This document shows, piece by piece, positions 51,516 to 60,257 of a stretch of 64,000 nucleotides of DNA. Location: NCBI RefSeq assembly GCF_000473245.1, contig NC_022524.1, positions 644,501-708,500 of the forward strand, in the 5' to 3' direction. The translations under genes and the position numbers were made by a program. Below the pieces are notes generated by a model. It ran no database searches. It saw nothing but the letters and a program-made list of their open reading frames with translations, and was not told the origin of the DNA. Every line of letters starts with the position of its first letter. Positions within the stretch are counted from its first letter, which is position 1. This stretch comes from Bacillus infantis NRRL B-14911 (GTDB lineage: Bacteria > Bacillota > Bacilli > Bacillales > Cytobacillaceae).

Positions 51516-52503
51516 ATATGGTGCCATCCTATTGATGGCTCTGATTTTGGTTTATTTCACCATCGTAAACCCGGCATTTTTTTCTTACGGTAATATATCC
51601 GATATTCTGCGTTCCATCTCCATTGTCACCCTGCTGGCTCTAGGAGTGACATTTACCCTGATTGTGGATGGATTTGATTTGTCGGTAGGGTCCACAATGT
51701 CCCTTGCGACGGTCTTAACAGCTTCTTTGATGGTATGGTTTGAGCTCCCGCTTTGGCTAGTCCTGATTCTTCCGATTTTGGCAGGCGCCGCGGTGGGGCT
51801 GTTTAACTCCCTTCTTATTGTAAAAATTAAAATACCCGATCTGCTGGCAACCTTAGGGGTCATGTATATCATTTCAGGCCTGCACCGCACATACACTGAG
51901 GGATATTCTATCTACAGCCACATGGAATTGACAGCTGGAGGAAAGGCACCTGGAGAGTTTTATCCAAATTTCCTTTGGATTGGGCAGGGAAGACTATGGG
52001 GAATTCCTGTCCCCGTGATCATAATGCTGATATTGGTGGCTGCTGTTTACGTGGTATTGAATAAAACCCGGTGGGGAAGAATCCTGTATATGACCGGGGG
52101 GAATGCAGAGGCAGCCCGGTTGTCAGGAACCAATGTGAATAAGGTGAAAACCCTTGCTTATGTAGTATCCGGGATCTTTGCATCGCTGGCAGGTATTCTC
52201 TTTGCATCCAGGGTTGGATCTGGACAAATAGATTCCGGGGCTTCCTTGCTGATGGAGGCTGTAGCCGCTGTCTTCGTCGGATTCTCTGTTCTTGGAGCAG
52301 GAAAACCCAATGCGTTAGGCACGTTCTTTGGAGCAGCTTTAATAGGAGTGCTCCTCAACGGGCTGACGATGCTGAATTTACCATATTACGCATTTGAAAT
52401 TGTAAAAGGCACAGTCCTCGTCCTTGCACTCACGGTCACCTATTTCCGACTCCGTGCTAAAAAATCAGCGCGTTCAAAAATACAGATGAAGAGTGCTAGT
52501 TGA
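51484..52503 (+). CDS. Ribose-type ABC transporter permease
   Basis: RbsC-like permease of 339 aa with eight to ten membrane helices. It has the family's VDGFDLSVGSTMSLATVLTA (about residues 60-80), KIPDLLATLGVMYI and GNAEAARLSGTNV. ATG 51484 follows AAGGAGG inside the end of the ATPase gene. It closes the operon; a hairpin at 52524 can terminate it. Confidence 0.92.
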   Translation: MSSKVFQFVYKYGAILLMALILVYFTIVNPAFFSYGNISDILRSISIVTLLALGVTFTLIVDGFDLSVGSTMSLATVLTASLMVWFELPLWLVLILPILAGAAVGLFNSLLIVKIKIPDLLATLGVMYIISGLHRTYTEGYSIYSHMELTAGGKAPGEFYPNFLWIGQGRLWGIPVPVIIMLILVAAVYVVLNKTRWGRILYMTGGNAEAARLSGTNVNKVKTLAYVVSGIFASLAGILFASRVGSGQIDSGASLLMEAVAAVFVGFSVLGAGKPNALGTFFGAALIGVLLNGLTMLNLPYYAFEIVKGTVLVLALTVTYFRLRAKKSARSKIQMKSAS

Positions 52504-52523
52504 TGATTGGTATGACAAAACAA

Positions 52524-52575
52524 GGCCTGGCCCCCGGCGCACTAAGGTATAAACGTGTAGGGGGCCAGGCTTTTT
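52524..52575 (+). terminator. Terminator formed by a GCCTGGCCCCC-type palindromic repeat
   Basis: GCCTGGCCCCC pairs with GGGGGCCAGGC and is followed by five T. It has the same plan as the GGTGCCTG repeats and acts here as a terminator. The following ~195 bases to 52772 are AT-rich without a gene. Confidence 0.75.
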
Positions 52576-52772
52576 GGGGTTAATTGGAGGTCTATTATTA
52601 TACAAGGCACAGGGAGAAGTGTGGAGAGCGATTTCTTAGTTTAGAAAAATTAATCCTTGGCTAAAAATCATTGACAACTAGAAATATTTACTTGAAAATT
52701 AAAATAAAAGTAAAAATTTCCAATATATCTCATTAAAAGTTTAAATTTCTATAAACATTAGGAAGTGATATT

Positions 52773-53885
52773 ATGACAACACAAACTGGATCTAGCATTA
52801 TTGAAGATATCTTCAATAAGACTAAAGATGAGATTAACAAGCTAATGCCTGTTAATATTATGATAATTGGAAAAACAGGGATAGGAAAGAGTACGCTAAT
52901 TAATAATGTATTTAGAGAAAATCTAGCGGAAACCGGTATTGGACAACCTGTAACTCAACATCTAAGAAAGATTATCAAAAACGGAATGCCTCTTACTATC
53001 TATGATACCAAGGGATTAGAATTAAAAGAGGAAGTCCAAGATGAAATTATCAATGAGATTAATGGGAAAATAAAAGAACTTTATATAAAAGGCGATGAAA
53101 AAGAGTACATCCACGCTATTTGGTATTGTATAAATTCTAATTCAAACAGGATAGAAGAACTTGAATTAGAGTTAATAAATTCTTTTGCTGAAAATGTACC
53201 TGTAATCCTTGTTATGACACAAAGTTTTGGTGAAAGTTCTTTTGAATTCAAAAAGGCAATTGAGGAATTAAACTTAAATGTAAAAACTGTTCAACCTGTG
53301 CTGGCAGAACCTTTTAGAATATCAAAAGATATTACTATCCCATCCTATGGCTTGAAAGAGTTAGTAGGTAAAACATATGAAGTATTACCAGAAGCAGTAA
53401 AAAAGTCTTTTAATAATGCCCAAAAAGTAGATATTGAAAAAAAGGTAAAAGAAGCCAGAGTATGGTCAAGTGGGTATATTGCTAGTAGTTTTGGAGCGGG
53501 ATTTACACCAATACCATTTTCTGATGCTGCTGTGTTAGTTCCAATTCAAGTAGGTATGTTAGCTCATATCACTGCAATATTTGGAATATCTTTAGACAAG
53601 GCATTACTTAGTGGAATTGTGGCCTCTATAGGAGGCAGTGGAGGAGCGGCATTTTTGGGTAGATATATTGTATCAAATTTACTCAAACTGATCCCTGGAG
53701 TAGGTACTTTTGCAGGCGGTCTAATTAGTGGTGCTACAGCATCAATATTAACAACTGCTCTTGCGGTTTCTTATATAGAAGTGATGGCTAAAGTAGCTGA
53801 AGCTGAATATCAAGGTAAAAGTTATGATAATGAACAAATTGCTGAAATGATGAAAGAAATGTACGAGGAAAACTTAAAAAAGTAA
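52773..53885 (+). CDS. Dynamin/Era-like GTPase with DUF697-type membrane domain
   Basis: A 370-aa protein. The N-terminal GTPase has G1 GKTGIGKST (about residues 33-41), G3 DTKGLE, and TQSFGE in place of the usual NKxD/TKxD at G4. The C-terminal ~150 residues are hydrophobic and Gly-rich, with FTPIPFSDAAVLVPIQVGML, typical of DUF697 domains that associate with membranes. GAAGTGATATT precedes ATG 52773. AT-rich. Related proteins occur in defence islands, but no function is proven. Confidence 0.78.
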   Translation: MTTQTGSSIIEDIFNKTKDEINKLMPVNIMIIGKTGIGKSTLINNVFRENLAETGIGQPVTQHLRKIIKNGMPLTIYDTKGLELKEEVQDEIINEINGKIKELYIKGDEKEYIHAIWYCINSNSNRIEELELELINSFAENVPVILVMTQSFGESSFEFKKAIEELNLNVKTVQPVLAEPFRISKDITIPSYGLKELVGKTYEVLPEAVKKSFNNAQKVDIEKKVKEARVWSSGYIASSFGAGFTPIPFSDAAVLVPIQVGMLAHITAIFGISLDKALLSGIVASIGGSGGAAFLGRYIVSNLLKLIPGVGTFAGGLISGATASILTTALAVSYIEVMAKVAEAEYQGKSYDNEQIAEMMKEMYEENLKK

Positions 53886-53913
53886 ATATTTTAAAATGTA
53901 ACTATTAAAAATA

Positions 53914-53964
53914 GGTGTCTGACCCCACATTAGCTAATGCTTTAAAGTATGTGAGGGCAGGCAC
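53914..53964. repeat. GGTGTCTGACCCC palindromic repeat
   Basis: Arms GGTGTCTGACCCCACA and TGTGAGGGCAGGCACC around a loop containing TAGCTAATGCTTTAAAG. It lies 29 bases after the GTPase gene. The region to 54254 holds nothing else recognisable. Confidence 0.85.
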
Positions 53965-54254
53965 CTTCTTTGTGGGGAAATTTGTTATAAAATGTTCATG
54001 TTAATCGGTAACATTCAACTTTTATAAATCAATTCTTCTGTTACGATAGTTCCGTTAACTTGTAATTTGATATTTTTAAAGGTTTCAAATTCATCATCCT
54101 TACTCTATTGTGTTTGACTAAGATTGAACTCATTTTCAGAAAAGATTACATACCTTTACTATGCAATTAAATACTATACAACAGAAGAATTTAATGTTAG
54201 AGGTACTTTTATAATGTAAGATAAGGGATATAATCAGAAAATGGAGGCAACTAA

Positions 54255-55274
54255 ATGGCTACCCCTATAACAATTTATAGAAATAATGAGACTATATTGG
54301 AAGCAACAGATATTCAAAAAGCAGCAGAATTTCTTTCGAAACATCTACAACAAAATAGAAATGCCAGCTTTAATGCAATTGAGCGAGGTTATGTTTATAA
54401 CATTCCTTATTACTGTAAAGAAGAAGAATACAGATTTGTTGCACCTGAACGAATGGCCTTTAAACGTCGTAAGCAACTTGAAGAGAGAGAGCATGTCAAT
54501 GCTCGTCGTTTTTGGTTAGTTCCATCCAATCCAGACGAATATGACTTGGCAGGAGCTTTTAGTAATTATGACAAAATCCATTGGAGACGATCAGCTAATT
54601 ATGAAAATGGCGACATTGTATTCATATACCTTTCTAATAATGTGCGAAAAATATGCTATAAAGTAGAGGTCATTAAAGGGCTTGTTCACCCTGATGAAGT
54701 TGAATACAACAAAACTCTTTGGAAAGATAAAGAAAAGTTTAAGCAATCAAAAACTTGGACTTGGTCCTGTTTTCGCTTAATTGACCAAGTTGATACTACT
54801 GAACTATCATTAGTCCACTTACGTGAAAATGGTGTGAGAGGAAATATACAAGGTCCACAGAAAGTTACTGGGAAACTACGAGATTATATCTTGTCTTTCT
54901 TTAATCATGATTTAACAAAAGATTATTATCCCGATGAAGTCCCTGGATCATTGGAAGAAGGAAAACGTAAATCAGTTACTGTGAATGTATATGAGCGTAA
55001 CCCTATCGCCCGGAAGCTATGTATTGAACATTATGGGTTACAATGCCAAGTCTGTAATTTAAATTTTGAAGATACATATGGAGGAGTGGGAAAAGACTTT
55101 ATTCATGTCCATCACATAATTCCGCTATATGAAATACAACAGGATTATGAAGTAAATCCAATTCTTGACTTAATCCCCGTTTGTCCGAACTGCCATGCGA
55201 TGCTTCATCGGAAGGAAAATGGTATTTATTTATCAGTAGAGCAGTTAAAAAACCGTATTTTAAAAAGGTACTAG
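54255..55274 (+). CDS. EVE-HNH endonuclease, candidate type IV (modified-DNA) restriction enzyme
   Basis: A 339-aa protein. The middle (about residues 80-145) reads RRFWLVPSNPDEYDLAGAF and WRRSANYENGDIVFIYLS, a PUA-like EVE domain of the kind that reads modified cytosine. The C-terminus is an HNH nuclease: CIEHYGLQCQVC, then HVHHIIPLYE and DLIPVCPNCHAMLHR, with paired Cys for zinc and the catalytic His. This EVE-HNH order is that of ScoMcrA-like type IV enzymes. It is predicted to cut DNA bearing modified bases. AT-rich. Start ATG 54255 with GGAGG upstream. Confidence 0.82.
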   Translation: MATPITIYRNNETILEATDIQKAAEFLSKHLQQNRNASFNAIERGYVYNIPYYCKEEEYRFVAPERMAFKRRKQLEEREHVNARRFWLVPSNPDEYDLAGAFSNYDKIHWRRSANYENGDIVFIYLSNNVRKICYKVEVIKGLVHPDEVEYNKTLWKDKEKFKQSKTWTWSCFRLIDQVDTTELSLVHLRENGVRGNIQGPQKVTGKLRDYILSFFNHDLTKDYYPDEVPGSLEEGKRKSVTVNVYERNPIARKLCIEHYGLQCQVCNLNFEDTYGGVGKDFIHVHHIIPLYEIQQDYEVNPILDLIPVCPNCHAMLHRKENGIYLSVEQLKNRILKRY

Positions 55275-55315
55275 CGTTCTTTTTTTGGAATGATAAAATA
55301 TTAATTTTCGAAATA

Positions 55316-55366
55316 GGTGCCTGATCCCACATTAGTTGATGCATAAAAGATTTGTGAGTAGGCACC
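55316..55366. repeat. GGTGCCTGATCCC palindromic repeat
   Basis: Arms GGTGCCTGATCCCACA and TTTGTGAGTAGGCACC; partly decayed. It immediately precedes the rlmCD pseudogene fragment. Confidence 0.85.
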
Positions 55367-55385
55367 TTCTTCTCGCGGTAAAAGA

Positions 55386-55720
55386 GGTGAAGACCACGGC
55401 ATGGACATCATTCAAAAAAACTATCCCGGACACCAAGAAAAACGCAACATCAAACACGCTAAATAAGAAACAGGCAAAGCTGAAGTCCTGGTGCCAAAAT
55501 GGAAAACATAAGTTGGAGGAAGGACTCATCGTGGTTAATCGGCCAAGGAATAGGCTGGATCAGGCGTAGCTGAAACCTACTTTGATAGTGAAGCCTAAGA
55601 AAGTTGTTTATGTGTCCTGCAACCCGTTGACATTGGCGAAGAATGGTGCTGGGTCTGAAGTATAATAAAGTGGAGTATATGAAGCCGGTGGATATGTTTC
55701 CGCAGAATCACATGTTGAAG
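55386..55720 (+). pseudogene. Decayed copy of the 3' third of rlmCD
   Basis: Aligns base by base, with substitutions and small deletions, to rlmCD 43568-43913: for example CACGGCATGGACATCAT, AAGCCTAAGAAAGTTGT, GTGTCCTGCAACCC and CCGGTGGATATGTTTCCGCAG are shared. In the original frame it has stops (for example AAATAAGAA for AAATACGAA, GCGTAGCTG for GCGTTATTG) and deletions. No start, TRAM domain or cluster motif remains. It marks a former junction of the accessory region with rlmCD. Confidence 0.92.
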
Positions 55721-55743
55721 GGTTCCAAAATTAATATGAATAT

Positions 55744-55783
55744 AAAAAAAGCCCATTCAAACATTAGTTTGGATGGGCTTTTA
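55744..55783. terminator. Bidirectional terminator downstream of the ABC-F gene
   Basis: AAAAGCCCAT and CAAAC pair with GTTTG and ATGGGCTTTT; A and T runs on both sides. Confidence 0.85.
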
Positions 55784-55872
55784 TCAGGAGAAGATTTCTT
55801 TAAAGAATGTTGGTAAATAAAAATGGGGTACCTAGGTGCATTAATCTAAATTCACTAGGTATCCAAAAACAA

Positions 55873-57426
55873 TCAAAACACCTTCGTAGTCCAATCCTCA
55901 CAATTCCAAATATCGGTCGCAATTTCACGATAGAAGTCAGGTTCGTGAGATACCATCAATATACTTCCGCGATAGGCTTTTAGAGCACGCTTTAGTTCTT
56001 CTTTTGCGTCGACATCCAGGTGGTTGGTAGGCTCATCCAGAATGAGTAAGTTCGTTTCTGTGTTTAAGATTTTGCACAGGCGGACTTTGGCTTTTTCGCC
56101 ACCGGATAGGACTTCGACTTTGCTTTCGATATGCTTGGTTGTTAATCCGCATTTTGCAAGTGCAGCGCGGACTTCAGCCTGGTTCATGCTTGGGAATTCG
56201 CTCCAGATTTCTTCGATACAAGTGTTATAGTTGGCCTCTTTCACCTCTTGCTCGAAATAACCGAGGTGTTGATATTCACCGCGTTCGACTTTACCCGAAA
56301 TCGGATTAACCAGCCCAAGAATACTTTTTAAGAGAGTAGACTTACCAATACCGTTAGCACCAACGAAGGCAATTTTTTGTCCGCGTTCCATTTTTAAATT
56401 CAGCGGGCGGGACAGTGGTTCATCATATCCAATAACAAGATCTTCTGCTGTGAAAATCCAGCGGCTGGCTGCACGGGCTTCTTTGAAATGGAATTCCGGC
56501 TTCGGCTTTTCTCTCCCCAACTCAATCACTTCCATTTTGTCGAGCTTCTTCTGGCGGGACATCGCCATATTACGAGTCGCGACATTTGCTTTGTTGCGGG
56601 CGACAAAGTCCTTTAAACCGGCAATTTCCTGCTGCTGGCGCTTGTAAGCAGACTCCAGCTGCTGCTTCTTCATTTCATGAATATTTAAGAAGTTATCATA
56701 GTCACCAACATAGCGATTCAACTCCTGGTTCTCCATATGGTAAATCAAGTTAACCACACTGTTCAGGAATGGAATATCATGTGAAATCAGGATAAAAGCA
56801 TTTTCATATTCCTGTAAATAACGCTTCAGCCATTCGATATGCTGTTCATCCAAATAGTTCGTAGGCTCATCCAGCAAGAGGATTTCAGGCTTTTCCAGCA
56901 AAAGCTTAGCCAGCAAAACTTTCGTACGCTGCCCGCCGCTCAGATCATCTACATCCCGATCCAGTCCGACATCGTCTAATCCCAGACCACGCGCAACTTC
57001 CTCAACCTTTGAGTTAATCTGATAGAAGTCGTTACTATCCAACGTTTCTTGCAGCTCTCCAACTTCAGCAAGTAGTGCCTCGATATCAGCACCTTCATCA
57101 CTCATTTTTCCATAAAGTTCATTGATCTCTGCTTCAGCATCAAATAGATATTGAAAGGCAGTACTCAAAGCCTCTCGCATCGTCGTCCCTTTTTGAAGTA
57201 CAGAGTTCTGATCTAAATAACCAACGCGTACTTTTCGTGACCACTCCACTTTGCCCTCATCGGGCTGCAGCTTGCCAGTTACAATATTCATGAAAGTAGA
57301 CTTACCCTCACCATTTGCCCCAACAAGTCCAACGTGTTCCCCTTTTAAAAGACGAAAAGACACATCATTAAAAATCGCACGATCACCAAAGCCGTGACTT
57401 AAATTCTTTACGTATAATACGCTCAT
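55873..57426 (-). CDS. ABC-F ATPase (YfmM-like)
   Basis: Soluble 517-aa protein with two ABC domains and no membrane segment. NBD1: GANGEGKST and LSGGQRTKV, DEPTNYLD; NBD2: GANGIGKST and LSGGEKAKV, DEPTNHLD. The linker between them is basic and helical (EMKKQQLESAYKRQQQEI), as in translation-associated ABC-F factors. The sequence is very close to B. subtilis YfmM as I recall it, a housekeeping type, not a clear antibiotic-resistance type. Its base composition is like the chromosome, unlike the genes either side. Start ATG 57426. Confidence 0.92.
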   Translation of the reverse strand: MSVLYVKNLSHGFGDRAIFNDVSFRLLKGEHVGLVGANGEGKSTFMNIVTGKLQPDEGKVEWSRKVRVGYLDQNSVLQKGTTMREALSTAFQYLFDAEAEINELYGKMSDEGADIEALLAEVGELQETLDSNDFYQINSKVEEVARGLGLDDVGLDRDVDDLSGGQRTKVLLAKLLLEKPEILLLDEPTNYLDEQHIEWLKRYLQEYENAFILISHDIPFLNSVVNLIYHMENQELNRYVGDYDNFLNIHEMKKQQLESAYKRQQQEIAGLKDFVARNKANVATRNMAMSRQKKLDKMEVIELGREKPKPEFHFKEARAASRWIFTAEDLVIGYDEPLSRPLNLKMERGQKIAFVGANGIGKSTLLKSILGLVNPISGKVERGEYQHLGYFEQEVKEANYNTCIEEIWSEFPSMNQAEVRAALAKCGLTTKHIESKVEVLSGGEKAKVRLCKILNTETNLLILDEPTNHLDVDAKEELKRALKAYRGSILMVSHEPDFYREIATDIWNCEDWTTKVF

Positions 57427-57661
57427 TTTTTTACCCCCATGTATAAATGCCTCTAGTGGATATCTTACTAGATTTTGAATGAATTTTGTAGTTGAAGTTA
57501 TTTCAAGCAGTGCTTCATATACTTTTCAGGAGTGGCTGAGTGAGATTCAAAATATCCACCTTGTTAATCGCTATAGGAATACGCCTTGAGAAAGGGATAT
57601 TCAGGGATTGGAATATGATAGCCAAAAGGAATTATAAAGAATTAGTGTTTTTAAAGAAATA

Positions 57662-57711
57662 GGTGTCTGACCTCACATAGCTAAAGCTTTAAAGCGTGTG
57701 TGGTCAGGCAC
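57662..57711. repeat. GGTGTCTGACCTC palindromic repeat
   Basis: Arms GGTGTCTGACCTCACA and TGTGTGGTCAGGCAC, followed by a run of T. Confidence 0.85.
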
Positions 57712-58032
57712 TTTTTTTTTACGGTCATGACATTATAAAGACCTTGCAGAAAGATTGCTCCGTTCACTTTCTGCATCGCCTCAGCTCACCAACCTCTTAT
57801 TTAGCGTGACTTAAGGCACTCCCACGGTTAAGTTCTAACCCTATTTCTCTTCTGGCGAAACTAGCAAGCGACGGGTTTTGTGCAGAGGTAGCTGCTCTGG
57901 TCACTCGGGACTTAACTCTGTCGTTAATAGAAGCTTTTGAATGTTATGTACACTGTTTTAATTAGGATTTTCAACAATCAATAGGAATATATTGTAATAT
58001 ATTGTAAAATATCGGAGAGGGGGAGTGCGTTT
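57712..58032. other. Intergenic stretch, no gene recognised
   Basis: About 320 bases without an open frame of interest, a tRNA or an obvious structured RNA. Some chromosome-like composition (57750-57920) suggests remnants, but I could not identify the parent. Confidence 0.6.
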
Positions 58033-59844
58033 ATGAAACTAACAAAGCTGACTATAAGAAATTTCAAAGGCATTAAGGAACTAGCTTTAGACGTAGAAAA
58101 TATATCTATAATTATTGGCCCTAATAACTGCAGTAAAAGTACGGTATTAGAAGCATTGTGTAAGTTTGGATCCAGCGACACAATGTTGGAAAAAAACCTT
58201 TATCATCGACACAACACTTCTAATCCAGTTAGTTTTCATGCTACTTTTTCAGATTTAACAGATGAAGAAATTAATCTTCATGGTATTAGAGCGTCGCTTC
58301 ATGAACCAACTGGAAAGTTTATCGTAAGGGCAGTATATCGTTTGGGAGAAAAGGTAGAACGTGCTTCAAAACTTTCGGGAAATGAGGAACATGATCTAGG
58401 TAACGAAGGCTGGAATGGGAAAATGGGAGGGGGAAAAAATGGAACCCATTTTTTAAGCGCGTTTCCCGAGGTAATCTACATACCAGCGGTGAAAAATGCC
58501 AATGATGATATAAAAGATTCTTCTCCTTATATGAAAACTTTGTACGCTTTGTATAAAGATGTTATTCGAGGACTAGATGAATATAAAGAAGCTAAAGAGA
58601 AAACACAGCTATTACAAGATAAAATCAATTCACATGATAACGAAAAAATCAAATACTTTGAGGAAGAAGTGCAAGGTTTTTTAAAAGAAGTTACTTCAAC
58701 GACAATTAGATTTAGTGTGGATGTTAACCCGCTGGACGAAATAGTGAGTACTTCCTTGAAACCTAATTTCGACTTTAATGGGTTAGAAACTATGCTGGCG
58801 CATCAGGGTAATGGAGTGCAACGGACATTTATGCTTTCAATACTTAAAGGGTTTAAAATGTACATGAAAAAATACCAGGGAGAGGATAAAGGAGTAAATC
58901 GCCCTTTAATAATAGCTATTGAAGAACCCGAGTTATATCTCCATCCTCACCTTGCCAGAGTATTTAAGGAAACACTCTATAGCCTGGCAGATGAGGGTTT
59001 CTTTCAAGTTTTGGCAACATCACATTCTCCGAACTTCATTGATTTATCTAAGCCTCACAGGACATTAGCAAAGCTTTCGTTGAATGAGGATAAAAATGTT
59101 ATAGTTAGTCAGGTAAACTCAGATATTTATGGCTTGCCAAGTCATGAAAAAGATAAATTTCAAGCATTATTAAGATTTAACCCGTATGTTAATGAAATCT
59201 TTTTTGCCAAAAATGTAATTTTAGTCGAAGGCGATACCGAGGTTGTTGCATTAAAGTTAATCGGGGAAAAGCTAGTTAGTAGTGGAGACTTGGACAGTGA
59301 AATTTACAATAGAACATCTGTTGTAAACTGTGCAGGCAAAGGCACAATGTATGTTGTATTGAACGTCCTAAATAATTTTGGAATTCAATATACCTGCATA
59401 CACGATTTCGATATGACTGAACATAATAAAAAAGGAGAAATTAAGACAGTAGCAGCGCTTAAAAAGGTATTAACCTTAAATCATAAGATTGAAAGGCTAT
59501 GCAATGTAAAAGGTAACAAAAAGTTTGTATTTCAATATACATTTGAAGAAGAAATGCCTCCGGATTATGAAAAAGGAAGTTCCAAGTCGTTTGCTGCCTA
59601 TGAATATCTACAAGGGAAAGAAACTATTGAAATGCCTCTAAGGCTTTTAAATATAGTGAAATCAGCATATGGTATTCAACTGCAACAGGAACTTGATCAT
59701 AAAAACTCCACTGTTTTAGAGTATTATAATTGGGATAACTTGAATCAAGCCAAATCTGAGTGGGTACCCCCGGATGACTCAGAATTTATTATTTCTGTTT
59801 GGAAAGGGCTCAATGAGCAAGAACAATCTGAACCAGTTGAATAG
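58033..59844 (+). CDS. OLD-family ATP-dependent nuclease (AAA + TOPRIM)
   Basis: A 603-aa overcoming-lysogenization-defect protein. The N-terminal ATPase opens MKLTKLTIRNFKGIKEL with the P-loop GPNNCSKST (about residues 34-42), and has EEPELYLHPH as Walker B and TSHSPNFID. The C-terminal TOPRIM has VEGDTEVVAL (catalytic Glu) and HDFDMTE (DxD). Related enzymes cut DNA and include GajA of Gabija. No UvrD-like GajB gene is adjacent, so it is a stand-alone (class 1) type. ATG 58033 follows GGGGGAG. AT-rich; probably anti-phage. Confidence 0.87.
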   Translation: MKLTKLTIRNFKGIKELALDVENISIIIGPNNCSKSTVLEALCKFGSSDTMLEKNLYHRHNTSNPVSFHATFSDLTDEEINLHGIRASLHEPTGKFIVRAVYRLGEKVERASKLSGNEEHDLGNEGWNGKMGGGKNGTHFLSAFPEVIYIPAVKNANDDIKDSSPYMKTLYALYKDVIRGLDEYKEAKEKTQLLQDKINSHDNEKIKYFEEEVQGFLKEVTSTTIRFSVDVNPLDEIVSTSLKPNFDFNGLETMLAHQGNGVQRTFMLSILKGFKMYMKKYQGEDKGVNRPLIIAIEEPELYLHPHLARVFKETLYSLADEGFFQVLATSHSPNFIDLSKPHRTLAKLSLNEDKNVIVSQVNSDIYGLPSHEKDKFQALLRFNPYVNEIFFAKNVILVEGDTEVVALKLIGEKLVSSGDLDSEIYNRTSVVNCAGKGTMYVVLNVLNNFGIQYTCIHDFDMTEHNKKGEIKTVAALKKVLTLNHKIERLCNVKGNKKFVFQYTFEEEMPPDYEKGSSKSFAAYEYLQGKETIEMPLRLLNIVKSAYGIQLQQELDHKNSTVLEYYNWDNLNQAKSEWVPPDDSEFIISVWKGLNEQEQSEPVE

Positions 59845-59916
59845 ATACAAATAATTAAAACCATCTACAATCGGACCCCAGGGAAAAAGAAAAACTAACC
59901 AGACACCACTAGTATT

Positions 59917-59952
59917 GCCACATACTGATGAGATGGTAAGTGAATTAGTGTT
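59917..59952 (+). pseudogene. Possible remnant of the rlmCD 3' terminus
   Basis: TGGTAAGTGAATTAGT matches the final codons of rlmCD (TGGTAAGTGAGTTAGT at 43914-43929) with one change, and reads MVSELV like VVSELV. The flanks are not clearly alike, so this is a weaker case than the 55386 copy. Confidence 0.45.
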
Positions 59953-59997
59953 TGAGGTCAAGCTAACCGATTGATTTATCGCCAGTTAATAAAAATA

Positions 59998-60047
59998 GGT
60001 GCCTAATCCCACATAACTAGTGCTTTAAAGCGTGTGGGGTCAGGCAC
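59998..60047. repeat. GGTGCCTAATCCC palindromic repeat
   Basis: Arms GGTGCCTAATCCCACA and TGTGGGGTCAGGCAC. The rest of 59953-60257 has no supported gene. Confidence 0.85.
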
Positions 60048-60257
60048 TTTCTTATCGCCGATTTTTTTATCACACGGTCGTTGTGCCCAGCTGATTACGA
60101 AAACCTTAGGGTAAACCAAGTGCTGACGGGATGGTTGGATACATTTTGAGGCATATTATAGCCTCCTTCTCTAGAAACGCTTACACATTGGTTTGCTGGA
60201 GAGAGCGTGTGACATTCTTCTTTTAAAATTCTTTGTTCATCCAATCCTAAAATCCAT

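Noticed and set aside
55873-57426. ABC-F gene as an antibiotic-resistance determinant of the island
   Set aside because: Its sequence is close to the housekeeping YfmM type and its composition is chromosomal; nothing points to a resistance subfamily.
57712-58032. A tRNA or other structured RNA between the ABC-F and OLD genes
   Set aside because: I looked for cloverleaf arms and CCA ends and for riboswitch cores and found none.
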